Part shown: piece by piece, positions 16,875 to 25,108 of the stretch
Layout of the letters: each line of letters begins with the position of its first letter
Numbering within the stretch: the stretch's first letter is position 1
Origin: Lawsonibacter sp900766145
GTDB lineage: Bacteria > Bacillota > Clostridia > Oscillospirales > Oscillospiraceae
Length of the DNA: 64,000 bases
Assembly: GCF_030372275.1 (NCBI RefSeq)
Contig: NZ_JAUDDJ010000006.1
Strand: one strand, 5' to 3'
The notes under the pieces: generated by a model
Database searches by the model: none
What the model saw: the letters and a program-made list of their open reading frames with translations, nothing else
Told to the model about the DNA's origin: nothing
Program-made: the position numbers and the translations under genes

Positions 16875-16923
16875 TTTTACCTAACCTCCCTGCATGTCCA
16901 TTGGACGATAATAGTAGTATATT

Positions 16924-16952
16924 AGTATACCATAAGTTCTTATTTTTGGGAA
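16924..16952 (-). promoter_or_regulatory. Promoter of the c-di-GMP phosphorelay operon
   Basis: On the minus strand TTCCCA (16952-16947) and TATACT (16929-16924) are 17 bases apart. The leader to the GGDEF start is about 250 nt. Position and spacing are good, the -35 is weak. Confidence 0.55.
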
Positions 16953-17077
16953 CTGTCCTTCCAGGGAAAACCCAGCTGCGGCCTGAAAAAACATGGCAGA
17001 AAAAGCAGAGGGAGACCAGCAGGTCAGACTGGGACAGAAGGGATGAAAGGAAAATTGCAAGTTTTTGCCCCAGAGGA

Positions 17078-17106
17078 TTGACACGGATAAAAACCCATGT
17101 TATAGT
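17078..17106 (+). promoter_or_regulatory. Consensus sigma-A promoter for the RNA upstream of speA
   Basis: TTGACA (17078-17083) and TATAGT (17101-17106) with a 17-base spacer. Transcription would begin near 17113, almost 390 bases before the speA start codon. Confidence 0.75.
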
Positions 17107-17112
17107 TTTGGT

Positions 17113-17479
17113 AATTTGACTGGAGTTTATCTGGCCAAGCATACTGGGACCACTCCTGCGGGAGTCAAGGCCATACGGACAGCCGGGTCCACTGCCGATT
17201 GGCGGGTCACCGCCTTATTGATTGAGTTAAAAGCTCAAATTTTATAAGTTGGTTACTTTATAACCGAAATGCGTATTTGCGCAGACTTGTGAAACGGTCA
17301 ATAAGAGTAGTAAAAGTATCTTGTTGCTATATAGACTCTAGTACCAGAATCATCCTTCCCACGGCCTCCTCCCACGCAAAGTCTCCTTTGCGGCGCGGAG
17401 ATTGTCAAATCCTGGAGACCGGGGGGAGCCTACCTGCCGATTCAAACACAAGCTGTTCAAATACAGCTTGTGTTTTTTT
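17113..17479 (+). ncRNA. Structured RNA of about 365 nt, leader or independent ncRNA, ending in a terminator
   Basis: Between a strong promoter and a strong terminator lies no plausible reading frame but at least six hairpins: ACTCC/GGAGT (17152-17165), GGCGG/CCGCC (17201-17214), TTGAG/CTCAA (17222-17238), GGTTA/TAACC (17251-17265), TGCG/CGCA (17270-17283) and CGCAAAG/CTTTGCG (17375-17392). The last stem is flanked by pyrimidine-rich CCTCCTCCC and purine-rich GGGGGGAG, which can pair. The terminator ends about 20 bases before speA, the classic layout of an attenuating leader. I looked for tmRNA, RNase P, SRP, T-box, SAM, lysine, guanidine and cobalamin motifs and found none. The class is unknown; 6S-like RNA is a possible alternative. 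Confidence 0.55.
17444..17479 (+). terminator. Intrinsic terminator directly upstream of speA
   Basis: AAACACAAGCTGT (17444-17456) pairs perfectly with 17463-17475 across TCAAAT and runs into seven T. It must be read through, or the operon must have another promoter, for the polyamine genes to be expressed. Confidence 0.9.
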
Positions 17480-17500
17480 GTTTTGGTGAGGTGTTGGCCA

Positions 17501-18970
17501 ATGGAAAACGAGCGTATTCTGGATCAAAACCGGGCCCCCATCTATGAGGCCCTGCAAACCTTCCGGCAGATGCGGGTGGTGCCCTTCGACGTGCCCGGCC
17601 ACAAGCGGGGCCGGGGTAACCCGGAGCTGACGGAGTTTTTGGGGGAGCAGTGCGTCAGCATTGACGTAAACAGCATGAAGCCCCTGGACAACCTGTGTCA
17701 CCCCATCTCGGTCATCCGCCAGGCGGAGGAGCTGGCCGCTGACGCCTTCGGGGCGGCCCACGCCTTTTTGATGGTGGGTGGCACCACCAGCTCGGTGCAG
17801 ACCATGGTGCTGTCGGTATGCAAGCGTGGGGACAAGATCATCATGCCCCGCAACGTCCACCGCAGCGTCATCAACGCCCTGGTGCTGTGCGGCGCCATCC
17901 CCGTGTATGTGAACCCGGAGGTGGACCACCGTCTGGGCATCTCCCTGGGCATGAAGCGGGAGCAGGTGGCCAAGGCCATCCGGGAGAACCCGGACGCGGT
18001 GGCGGTGCTGGTGAATAACCCCACCTACTACGGCATCTGCTCCGACCTGCGCTCCATCGTGAAGATGGCCCACGAGGCGGGGATGTACTGCCTGGCCGAC
18101 GAGGCCCACGGCACCCACTTCTACTTTGGCGAGAACATGCCTGTTTCTGCCATGGCCGCTGGAGCCGATATGGCGGCGGTGTCCATGCACAAAAGCGGCG
18201 GCAGCCTCACCCAGTCCAGCCTGCTGCTCACTGGCCCCGCCATCCAGGAGGGCCACGTGCGGAAAATCATCAATCTGACCCAGACCACCTCGGGCAGCTA
18301 CCTGCTGATGTCCAGCCTGGACATCAGCCGACGGAACCTGGCCCTGCGGGGCAACAAGGTGTTCCGCCAGGTGGTGGCCATGGCGGAGTACGCCCGGGAG
18401 GAAATCAACGCCATCGGCGGCTACTATGCCTTCGGCCGGGAGCTGGTGAACGGGGACTCCATCTTCGACTTTGACCCCACCAAGCTCTCCGTCCACACCC
18501 GGGACATCGGCCTGGCGGGCATCGAGGTCTATGACCTTCTCCGGGACGAGTACGACATCCAAATTGAGTTTGGCGACATCGGCAACATCCTGGCCTACCT
18601 GTCCATCGGCGACCGGTACCAGGAGCTGGAGCGGCTGGTGAGCGCCTTGGCGGAGATCCGCCGCCGCTACCAGACCGACAGCAGCGGCCTGATGAACCAG
18701 GAGTACATTGACCCCGAGGTGGTCACCAGTCCCCAGGAGGCCTTCTACGCCGACAAGGAGAGCGTTCCCCTGGAGGACAGCGTGGGCAAGGTGTGCAGTG
18801 AGTTTGTCATGTGCTACCCCCCGGGCATCCCCATCCTGGCCCCCGGTGAGCGGATTACCAAGGAAATTCTGGAGTACATCCAGTATGCCAAGGCCAAGGG
18901 CTGCTCTATGACGGGCACCGAGGACCCGGACATTGAGTACATCAACATTCTGACCCAGGAGGTGGGCTGA
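17501..18970 (+). CDS. speA: Arginine decarboxylase, PLP-dependent (Orn/Lys/Arg decarboxylase family)
   Basis: The product has 489 residues; ATG at 17501 follows GGTGAGG. Aspartate-aminotransferase-fold decarboxylase: DVPGHKRGRGNPE at the N-terminus, VGGTTSSVQ cofactor phosphate loop, DEAHGTH and the PLP lysine in VSMHKSGGS. The family includes arginine, lysine and ornithine decarboxylases. Arginine is the best guess because agmatinase (speB) is encoded two genes downstream, so arginine would be converted to agmatine. The stop overlaps speE (TGATG). First gene of a five-gene polyamine operon preceded by the structured RNA. Confidence 0.92.
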   Translation: MENERILDQNRAPIYEALQTFRQMRVVPFDVPGHKRGRGNPELTEFLGEQCVSIDVNSMKPLDNLCHPISVIRQAEELAADAFGAAHAFLMVGGTTSSVQTMVLSVCKRGDKIIMPRNVHRSVINALVLCGAIPVYVNPEVDHRLGISLGMKREQVAKAIRENPDAVAVLVNNPTYYGICSDLRSIVKMAHEAGMYCLADEAHGTHFYFGENMPVSAMAAGADMAAVSMHKSGGSLTQSSLLLTGPAIQEGHVRKIINLTQTTSGSYLLMSSLDISRRNLALRGNKVFRQVVAMAEYAREEINAIGGYYAFGRELVNGDSIFDFDPTKLSVHTRDIGLAGIEVYDLLRDEYDIQIEFGDIGNILAYLSIGDRYQELERLVSALAEIRRRYQTDSSGLMNQEYIDPEVVTSPQEAFYADKESVPLEDSVGKVCSEFVMCYPPGIPILAPGERITKEILEYIQYAKAKGCSMTGTEDPDIEYINILTQEVG

Positions 18971-19821
18971 TGGAACTGTGGTTCAGTGAATTTCATACCC
19001 CCGACGTGAAGCACAGCCTGCGGGTGGACCGGCACCTCTACTCCAAGAAGAGCGACTACCAGCAGATCGACATCTACGACACCCCGGAGTTCGGCAAGGT
19101 GCTCACCCTGGACGGAAACGTCATGCTCACCGAGCGGGACGAATTTATCTACGACGAGATGATCACCCATGTGCCCATGGCCGTCCACCCCAACGTCCAG
19201 GACGTGCTGGTCATCGGCGCGGGAGACGGAGGCGTGGTGAAGGAGCTGGCCCGGTACGAGTGCATCCAGTCCATCGACCTGGTGGAGATGGACGAGGACG
19301 TGGTCAGTGCCTGCCGCCAGTACCTCCCCGAAAACGCCTGCCGTCTGGACGACAAGCGGGTGCACATCTACTTTGACAACGCTCTGCGCTTCATCCGCCG
19401 CCGCAAGGCCCAGTACGACCTCATTATCGTGGACTCCACCGACCCCTTCGGCCCCTCCGAGGGCTACTTCACCCGGGAGTTCTATGGCATCTGCTATAAC
19501 GCCCTGAAGGACGACGGCATCATGGTCAACCAGCAGGGCAGCCCCTTCTACCGCCACGACGCCCAGGCCATGCAGCGCAGCCACAAGCGCATCGTCAGCA
19601 CCTTCCCCATCAGCCGGGTCTACCAGGCCCACATCCCCACCTACGCCGCCGGGTACTGGCTCTTCGGCTTTGCCAGCAAGAAGTACCATCCCATCGACGA
19701 CTTCGACCGGGAGAAGTGGCTGAAATTACACCTGAAAACCAAGTATTACACCGTCCGCCTCCACGCGGGAGCCTTCTTCCTGCCCGCGTTTCTGGAGGAG
19801 ATGTTGGAGGAGGTAGAATAA
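18970..19821 (+). CDS. speE: Spermidine synthase (polyamine aminopropyltransferase)
   Basis: The product has 283 residues, the usual length. The Rossmann motif VIGAGDGG (about residue 76), the acidic IDLVEMDEDVV and the catalytic-loop DSTDPFGPSEGYFT are present. It transfers an aminopropyl group from decarboxylated S-adenosylmethionine to putrescine, making spermidine. SAM decarboxylase (speD), needed to make the donor, is not in this window. It overlaps speA and speB by one base each, so the genes are translationally coupled. Confidence 0.92.
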   Translation: MELWFSEFHTPDVKHSLRVDRHLYSKKSDYQQIDIYDTPEFGKVLTLDGNVMLTERDEFIYDEMITHVPMAVHPNVQDVLVIGAGDGGVVKELARYECIQSIDLVEMDEDVVSACRQYLPENACRLDDKRVHIYFDNALRFIRRRKAQYDLIIVDSTDPFGPSEGYFTREFYGICYNALKDDGIMVNQQGSPFYRHDAQAMQRSHKRIVSTFPISRVYQAHIPTYAAGYWLFGFASKKYHPIDDFDREKWLKLHLKTKYYTVRLHAGAFFLPAFLEEMLEEVE

Positions 19822-20675
19822 TGACCCCCAATATTGAGACCTTTATCGGCTGCGACAGCAGTTTTGAAGAGGCAAAGATCGTCCTGTTCGGCGCCCCCTT
19901 TGACTCCACCACCAGCTTCCGTCCCGGTGCCCGCTTCGGTCCCTCCGCCATGCGCCACGAGAGCTTCGGCCTGGAGACCTACAGCCCCTACCAGGACAAG
20001 GACCTGACCGACTATCGTATCTTCGACAGCGGCGACCTGGAGCTGTGCTTTGGCAGCGCGGAGCTGGCTCTCCTGGACATTGAGACCCGGGCAGAGGATA
20101 TTCTGGCCGCGGGCAAGTTGCCCCTGCTGCTGGGGGGCGAGCATCTGGTGACCCTGGGCAGCTTCCGGGCCATCCACAAGCGGTATCCCGATGTCCACGT
20201 CATCCACTTTGACGCCCACGCCGACCTGCGGGACGACTACCTGGGGGCCAAGCTGAGCCACGCCTGTGTCCTGCGCCGCTGCCACGACCTGGTGGGGGAT
20301 GGGCGTATCCACCAGTTCTGTATCCGCAGCGGGGAGCGGGAGGAGTTCCGCTTTGCCAAGGTCCACACCGACCTGCACCCCTTTAACTTTGAGGGGCTGG
20401 AGGAGCTGACCCGGTGGCTGGCTCTGAGCGGCACGCCGGTGTACTTTACCATCGACCTGGACTGCCTGGACCCCTCCGCCTTCCCCGGCACCGGCACCCC
20501 CGAAGCAGGCGGCGTCACCTTCCCCCAGCTGCTGGAGGCCATCCAGATGGTGGCCAAGACCAACGTGGTGGGAGCGGATGTGAACGAGCTGGCCCCCATG
20601 CTGGACCAGAGTGGAGTGTCCACCGCCGCCGCCTGCAAGGTGCTGCGGGAGCTGCTGCTGGCCCTGTCCAAATAA
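19821..20675 (+). CDS. speB: Agmatinase
   Basis: The product has 284 residues, starting at ATG 19821 within the speE stop (TAATG). Ureohydrolase metal ligands are all visible: GGEH, FDAHADLR with the second DxHxD, and DLDCLDPSAFPGTGTPE. It hydrolyses agmatine to putrescine and urea with a binuclear Mn centre. The preference for agmatine over arginine is inferred from its position between speA and the spermidine genes. Length and motifs are normal. Confidence 0.93.
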   Translation: MTPNIETFIGCDSSFEEAKIVLFGAPFDSTTSFRPGARFGPSAMRHESFGLETYSPYQDKDLTDYRIFDSGDLELCFGSAELALLDIETRAEDILAAGKLPLLLGGEHLVTLGSFRAIHKRYPDVHVIHFDAHADLRDDYLGAKLSHACVLRRCHDLVGDGRIHQFCIRSGEREEFRFAKVHTDLHPFNFEGLEELTRWLALSGTPVYFTIDLDCLDPSAFPGTGTPEAGGVTFPQLLEAIQMVAKTNVVGADVNELAPMLDQSGVSTAAACKVLRELLLALSK

Positions 20676-20743
20676 AAAACACAACATTCCGCCCCAAACG
20701 GGACGGAAGCGCACAAAATAAGAAGGAAAAAGGAGAATATAGT

Positions 20744-22003
20744 ATGAGCAGAGTTTTAGTCATCGGCTGCGGCGGCGTGGCCAACGTAGCCATCCGCAAG
20801 TGCTGCCAGGTCAGCGAGGTATTTACCGAGCTGTGCATCGCCAGCCGCACCAAGTCCAAGTGCGACAAGCTGGCCGCCGAGCTGGAAGGAAAGACTGCCA
20901 CCAAGATCACCACCGCCCAGGTGGACGCCGACAAGGTGGAGGAAGTGGTCGCCCTCATCAAGAGCTACCAGCCCGACCTGGTGATGAACATCGCCCTGCC
21001 CTATCAGGACCTGACCATCATGGACGCCTGCCTGGAGTGCGGCGTCAACTACATGGACACCGCCAACTACGAGCCCGAGGACATTGAGGAGCCCGAGTGG
21101 AAGGCCGCCTACGAGAAGCGCTGCAAGGAGAAGGGCTTCTCTGCCTACTTCGACTACACCTGGCAGTGGGCCTACCGGGAGAAGTTCGAGAAGGCCGGCC
21201 TTACCGCCCTGCTGGGCTGCGGCTTTGACCCCGGCGTGACCCAGGCCTACTGCGCCTACGCCAAGAAGCACGAGTTTGACACCATCGACACCATTGACAT
21301 CCTGGACTGCAACGGCGGCGACCACGGCTACCCCTTCGCCACCAACTTCAACCCCGAGGTAAACCTGCGTGAGGTGTCCGCCCCCGGCTCCTACTGGGAG
21401 GACGGCCACTGGGTGGAGATCCCTGCCATGAGCATCAAGCGGGAGTATAACTTCGACCAGGTGGGCGAGAAGGATATGTACCTGCTCCACCACGAGGAGA
21501 TCGAGTCCCTGGCGGAGAACATCCCCGAGGTCAAGCGCATCCGCTTCTTCATGACCTTCGGCCAGAGCTACCTCACCCACATGAAGTGCCTGGAGAACGT
21601 GGGCATGCTGTCTACCACCCCCATCGAGTTTGAGGGCCAGCAGATCGTGCCCATCAAGTTCCTGAAGGCTCTGCTGCCCGACCCCGCCAGCCTGGGCCCC
21701 CGTACCCACGGCAAGACCAACATCGGCTGTATCTTCACCGGCAAGAAGGACGGCAAGGACAAGACCTACTACATCTACAACGTGTGCGACCACCAGGAGT
21801 GCTACAAGGAGGTGGCCAGCCAGGCCATCAGCTACACCACCGGCGTGCCTGCCATGTGCGGCGCCCTCATGCTGCTCACCGGCAAGTGGACCGAGAAGGG
21901 CGTGCACACCGTGGAGGAGTTTGATCCCGATCCCTTCCTGGATGCCCTGGACAAGTACGGCCTGCCCCGCAGCGAGAACCACAACCCCGTGCTGGTGGAC
22001 TGA
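20744..22003 (+). CDS. Carboxyspermidine / carboxynorspermidine dehydrogenase (saccharopine dehydrogenase family)
   Basis: The product has 419 residues; ATG at 20744 follows AAAAAGGAGAA. NAD(P)-binding VIGCGGVANVAIRKC at the N-terminus and the saccharopine-dehydrogenase segment YMDTANYEPED are clear. In the carboxyspermidine route, putrescine condenses with aspartate semialdehyde and this enzyme reduces the imine. Hanfrey and colleagues described this as the dominant spermidine route in gut bacteria. The stop overlaps the partner decarboxylase (TGATG), which fixes the assignment; lysine metabolism is therefore unlikely. Confidence 0.92.
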   Translation: MSRVLVIGCGGVANVAIRKCCQVSEVFTELCIASRTKSKCDKLAAELEGKTATKITTAQVDADKVEEVVALIKSYQPDLVMNIALPYQDLTIMDACLECGVNYMDTANYEPEDIEEPEWKAAYEKRCKEKGFSAYFDYTWQWAYREKFEKAGLTALLGCGFDPGVTQAYCAYAKKHEFDTIDTIDILDCNGGDHGYPFATNFNPEVNLREVSAPGSYWEDGHWVEIPAMSIKREYNFDQVGEKDMYLLHHEEIESLAENIPEVKRIRFFMTFGQSYLTHMKCLENVGMLSTTPIEFEGQQIVPIKFLKALLPDPASLGPRTHGKTNIGCIFTGKKDGKDKTYYIYNVCDHQECYKEVASQAISYTTGVPAMCGALMLLTGKWTEKGVHTVEEFDPDPFLDALDKYGLPRSENHNPVLVD

Positions 22004-23211
22004 TGGGATATCAAACCTTACAAGATCCCCAGTTTGCGGGCCTTAAAAACTACGACTCCCAGGCTCTGCTGGGCCAGCTGCCCACCCCTGCCTACGTCAT
22101 CGACGAGGAGCGGCTGCGGGAAAACGGCCAGGTGCTCGCCGCCCTGGCAGAGCGTACCGGCTGCCGGGTGCTGCTGGCCCAGAAGGCCTTCTCTAACTAC
22201 GACTTCTACCCCCTCCTGGCCCCCTATCTGGCGGGCACCGAGGCCAGCGGTCTCTATGAGGCCCGGCTGGGGAAAGAAGAAATGCCAGGCAAGGAGGTCC
22301 ATGTGTTCTGCGGGGCCTACCGCGCGGACGAGTTTGAGGAGCTCCTGCAATACGCCGACCACATCGTCTTTAACTCCATCCACCAGCTGAAGGCCTTCGG
22401 CCCCCAGGGCAAGCAGGCGGGCAAAAGCCTGGGACTGCGCATCAATCCCCAGTGCTCTACTCAGGAAGGCCACGCCATCTACGACCCCTGCGCCCCCGGC
22501 AGCCGCATGGGGGTGACCCGGGACGTGTGGGACAAGGAGATGGACGAGGCCACCCTGGCGCTGCTGGATGGCCTTCACTTCCACACCCTGTGCGAACAGA
22601 ACTCGGACGACCTCAAGACCACCTTAGCGGCGGTGGAGGAGAAGTTCGGGGACATTCTGCCCCGGATGAAGTGGCTCAACATGGGGGGCGGGCACCACAT
22701 CACCCGCCCCGACTACGACCTCAATACCCTGGAGGTGTGCATCCGTCACGCCCAGCAGGCCTGGGGCGTCACCGTCTACCTGGAGCCCGGGGAGGCGGTG
22801 GCCCTGAACGCGGGCTACTTTGTCAGCCGGGTGCTGGACATTGTGGAGAACAGCGGCACCAAGATCGCCATTCTGGACGCCAGTGCCGCCTGCCATATGC
22901 CTGACGTGCTGGAGATGCCCTACCAGCCCCCCATCCTGGGGGCCGACACCGAGGCGGGGGAGGGGTACCCCTTCCGTCTGGCCGGGCCCACCTGCCTGGC
23001 CGGGGACGTGGTGGGGGACTACTCCTTTGCGCGTGAACTGCATGTGGGCGACCTGGTCCTCTTCGGGGACATGGCCATCTACACCACCTGCAAAAACAAC
23101 ACTTTCAACGGCATGCCCCTGCCCGACATCTGGAAGCTGGACCGGGCGGGAAACCTTACCCGCCTGACCCAATTTGGGTATCCGGACTTTAAAATGCGCC
23201 TGGGCCGCTGA
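22003..23211 (+). CDS. nspC: Carboxynorspermidine / carboxyspermidine decarboxylase
   Basis: The product has 402 residues. It is a PLP alanine-racemase-fold decarboxylase: the PLP lysine lies in LLAQKAFSNYDFYPLL, followed by EASGLYEARL, INPQCSTQEGHAIYDP, a Gly-rich MGGGHHIT and LEPGEAV. It converts carboxyspermidine to spermidine, the last step after the dehydrogenase encoded with one-base overlap upstream. The C-terminal GDMAIYTTCKNNTFNG segment is typical of this family. It ends the operon; a terminator follows. Confidence 0.93.
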   Translation: MGYQTLQDPQFAGLKNYDSQALLGQLPTPAYVIDEERLRENGQVLAALAERTGCRVLLAQKAFSNYDFYPLLAPYLAGTEASGLYEARLGKEEMPGKEVHVFCGAYRADEFEELLQYADHIVFNSIHQLKAFGPQGKQAGKSLGLRINPQCSTQEGHAIYDPCAPGSRMGVTRDVWDKEMDEATLALLDGLHFHTLCEQNSDDLKTTLAAVEEKFGDILPRMKWLNMGGGHHITRPDYDLNTLEVCIRHAQQAWGVTVYLEPGEAVALNAGYFVSRVLDIVENSGTKIAILDASAACHMPDVLEMPYQPPILGADTEAGEGYPFRLAGPTCLAGDVVGDYSFARELHVGDLVLFGDMAIYTTCKNNTFNGMPLPDIWKLDRAGNLTRLTQFGYPDFKMRLGR

Positions 23212-23237
23212 GCATCGGCCTGAGAGCCCATTCACAG

Positions 23238-23275
23238 GGCGCGCCGGACAGAGAACCTTTTGTCCGGCGCGCCTT
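23238..23275 (+). terminator. Terminator of the polyamine operon
   Basis: GGCGCGCCGGACA (23238-23250) pairs with 23261-23273 across ten bases and is followed by a short T run. Confidence 0.85.
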
Positions 23276-23301
23276 TGCAAAAATGTGGAAGGGCCTCCCG
23301 C

Positions 23302-23329
23302 TTGACTTCCCTGCGGGGAAGGATATAAT
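23302..23329 (+). promoter_or_regulatory. Promoter of the Fur-family gene, with a possible operator
   Basis: TTGACT (23302-23307) and TATAAT (23324-23329) are 16 bases apart. An imperfect dyad, AATTGGA and TCCGAATT, straddles and follows the -10; it might be an autoregulatory site but does not match the textbook Fur, PerR or Zur boxes. Confidence 0.75.
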
Positions 23330-23365
23330 TGGAAGTAAAATAATCCGAATTAAGGCTGCGATACC

Positions 23366-23740
23366 ATGACAAAGCACGCAAAAACCATATTGGAACTGAT
23401 CGAAACCTCCCACAGCCACATGACGGCGGAGCAGGTCTTTTCTGCCTTGCGGCAGGTCTACCCCAAGGTGGCCCTGGCCACGGTGTATAACAACCTCAAC
23501 CGCCTGTGGCAGGAGGGGCACATCCGCAAGGTGTCCATGGAAGGGATGCCCGACCGGTATGACCGCATCGCCCGCCACGACCACCTGGTGTGCCAGGGCT
23601 GCGGCAAGCTGGTGGATGTGGACCTGGGAGACCTGACCCAGCGGCTGCAAGCCCAGGTGGAGGTGCCCATTTTGGCCTACGACCTCAAGCTCATGTACCT
23701 GTGCCCGGAGTGCCAGAGCCGGCAGGAAAAATCAAAATGA
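23366..23740 (+). CDS. Fur-family metalloregulator (Fur/PerR/Zur type)
   Basis: The product has 124 residues, slightly short for the family. The winged helix (about 1-75) includes KVALATVYNNLNRL, and the dimer domain has RHDHLVCQGCGKLVDVD and the terminal CPECQ, which together form the structural zinc Cys4 site. Which metal or peroxide it senses cannot be decided. It is a single gene with its own promoter and terminators on both sides. No obvious target gene is adjacent, so regulation of the neighbours is not implied. Confidence 0.9.
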   Translation: MTKHAKTILELIETSHSHMTAEQVFSALRQVYPKVALATVYNNLNRLWQEGHIRKVSMEGMPDRYDRIARHDHLVCQGCGKLVDVDLGDLTQRLQAQVEVPILAYDLKLMYLCPECQSRQEKSK

Positions 23741-23741
23741 C

Positions 23742-23792
23742 AAAACAGGCGTGGGACGGAAAGAATTTCTTTCCGTCTCACGCCTGTTTTTT
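23742..23792 (+). terminator. Strong bidirectional terminator between the Fur-family gene and the kinase
   Basis: An AAAACAGGCGTGGGACGGAA arm pairs with its complement around AATT, ending in six T; convergent genes lie on both sides. Confidence 0.9.
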
Positions 23793-23824
23793 AAGGTCAA
23801 AAAGCCGCAATGCGGCCGTGTGTC

Positions 23825-25108
23825 TTATCCGGCGGCCAATGTGACCTGTATGCTCAGCTGCGTCCCGTCGGGACTCTCAGCCCGAATTTTTCCTTTGTGG
23901 GCCGTTACGATGCTCTTGGCAATGGACAGGCCAAGGCCGTAGCCGCCGCTCTGGCTGTTGCGGGACGCATCGGTGCGGTAGAAGCGGTCAAACAGGTGGG
24001 GAAGCTTATCCTGCTCCACGGGCTGGGCGCAGGGGTTGGACACGGTGAGCAGCAGGCTGCGCCCCTGCTTCTCCAGGCGCAGCTCCAGCTGTCCGCCGGT
24101 GGGAGAATATTTTAGAGCGTTGTCCAGCAGGATGGAGACCAGCTGGCGGATATTCTTCTCGTCCCCGTGGAAGGAGAGCATGGGCTGCACCTGTATCTGG
24201 AGCTCCTTGTCCTGGCTGCGGGCGGGGGCTGCAAAGGACTGGGCCATCTCCTCCACCACGTCGGAGATGGGAAAGTCGATGTATTGCAGCTGGGGCTGCT
24301 CCTCCTCCATGCGGGAGAGGTAGATGAGATCGTTGGTCAGTGCCGTCAGACGCTGAGCCTGGCGGCGGATGTCGGTGAGCCACTGGTTTTCCCCGCACTC
24401 CATCTCGGCCAGGTCGGCGTCGGCGCTGATGATGGTCATGGGGGTTTTCAGCTCATGGCCCGCGTCGGTGATAAACTGCCGCTGCTTGGCGTAGCTCTCT
24501 GCCATGGGACGCACAATGCGCCGGGACAGGATCAGCAGCAGAAACAGCACCGCCGCCAGCCCCAGCACTGCCAGCGACACGCTGGCCAGCAGCGTGGTGC
24601 GGAAGGAGGAGAGGCTGCGGCCGCAGTCCAGAAAGATAATGCGCACACCGCTGGACTCGGCCTGAATCAGATAGCGGTAGTCGCCCAAAAAGCCGGAGGT
24701 CCTGCCGGCTGCGGCTGCCCGCTGGGCGTAGTCGGCGGCCTGTTCTTCGTCTACGGCGGCAATCTGGAGGGTGTTGGTCTCCAACACTTGGCCGTCCTCT
24801 CCCAGCAAAACAGAGAAGAAGCGGGACTCATAGGGGGTCTCAGGGGACATGATCCGCTGGTCAAACAGGCCCCGCTTATCTCCCGGCGCGCCAAAGGGAG
24901 CAAAGTGGCCCTCGTCCTTTTCCTCCTGGGGGGCGGGGGGCTTGGGGAATGCGCCGTCGTTGGCTGCCAGCAGGGCCAGCACCGTGTCCGCGTCGGAGAC
25001 CACCTTCTGATAGCTCATCAGGTTTACGCCGCCCAGAATGACCAGCAGCACCACGGCCAGGGAGAACATACAGGCCAGGATAAGCTTAGCCCGCAGCTTT
25101 TTGATCAT
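23825..25108 (-). CDS. Sensor histidine kinase (two-component system)
   Basis: The product has 427 residues; ATG at 25108 follows GGAGGGAAC and overlaps the former regulator stop by four bases (ATGA). Two membrane helices (about 8-30 and 178-200) flank a sensor of about 145 residues. HisKA has DAGHELKTPMT, HATPase has LLDNALKYSP and GYGLGLSIAK. All catalytic motifs look intact, so the kinase itself should work. Its cognate regulator at 25105-25721 is broken. The signal is unknown. Confidence 0.9.
   Translation of the reverse strand: MIKKLRAKLILACMFSLAVVLLVILGGVNLMSYQKVVSDADTVLALLAANDGAFPKPPAPQEEKDEGHFAPFGAPGDKRGLFDQRIMSPETPYESRFFSVLLGEDGQVLETNTLQIAAVDEEQAADYAQRAAAAGRTSGFLGDYRYLIQAESSGVRIIFLDCGRSLSSFRTTLLASVSLAVLGLAAVLFLLLILSRRIVRPMAESYAKQRQFITDAGHELKTPMTIISADADLAEMECGENQWLTDIRRQAQRLTALTNDLIYLSRMEEEQPQLQYIDFPISDVVEEMAQSFAAPARSQDKELQIQVQPMLSFHGDEKNIRQLVSILLDNALKYSPTGGQLELRLEKQGRSLLLTVSNPCAQPVEQDKLPHLFDRFYRTDASRNSQSGGYGLGLSIAKSIVTAHKGKIRAESPDGTQLSIQVTLAAG

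Noticed and set aside
16798..17142. 114-codon minus-strand open frame upstream of the GGDEF gene
   Set aside because: No ribosome site or domain; it covers the promoter region of the operon.
17113..17479. tmRNA, RNase P or SRP RNA
   Set aside because: Signature sequences of each (tag frame and CCA end, GAGGAAAGTC, helix 8) are absent.
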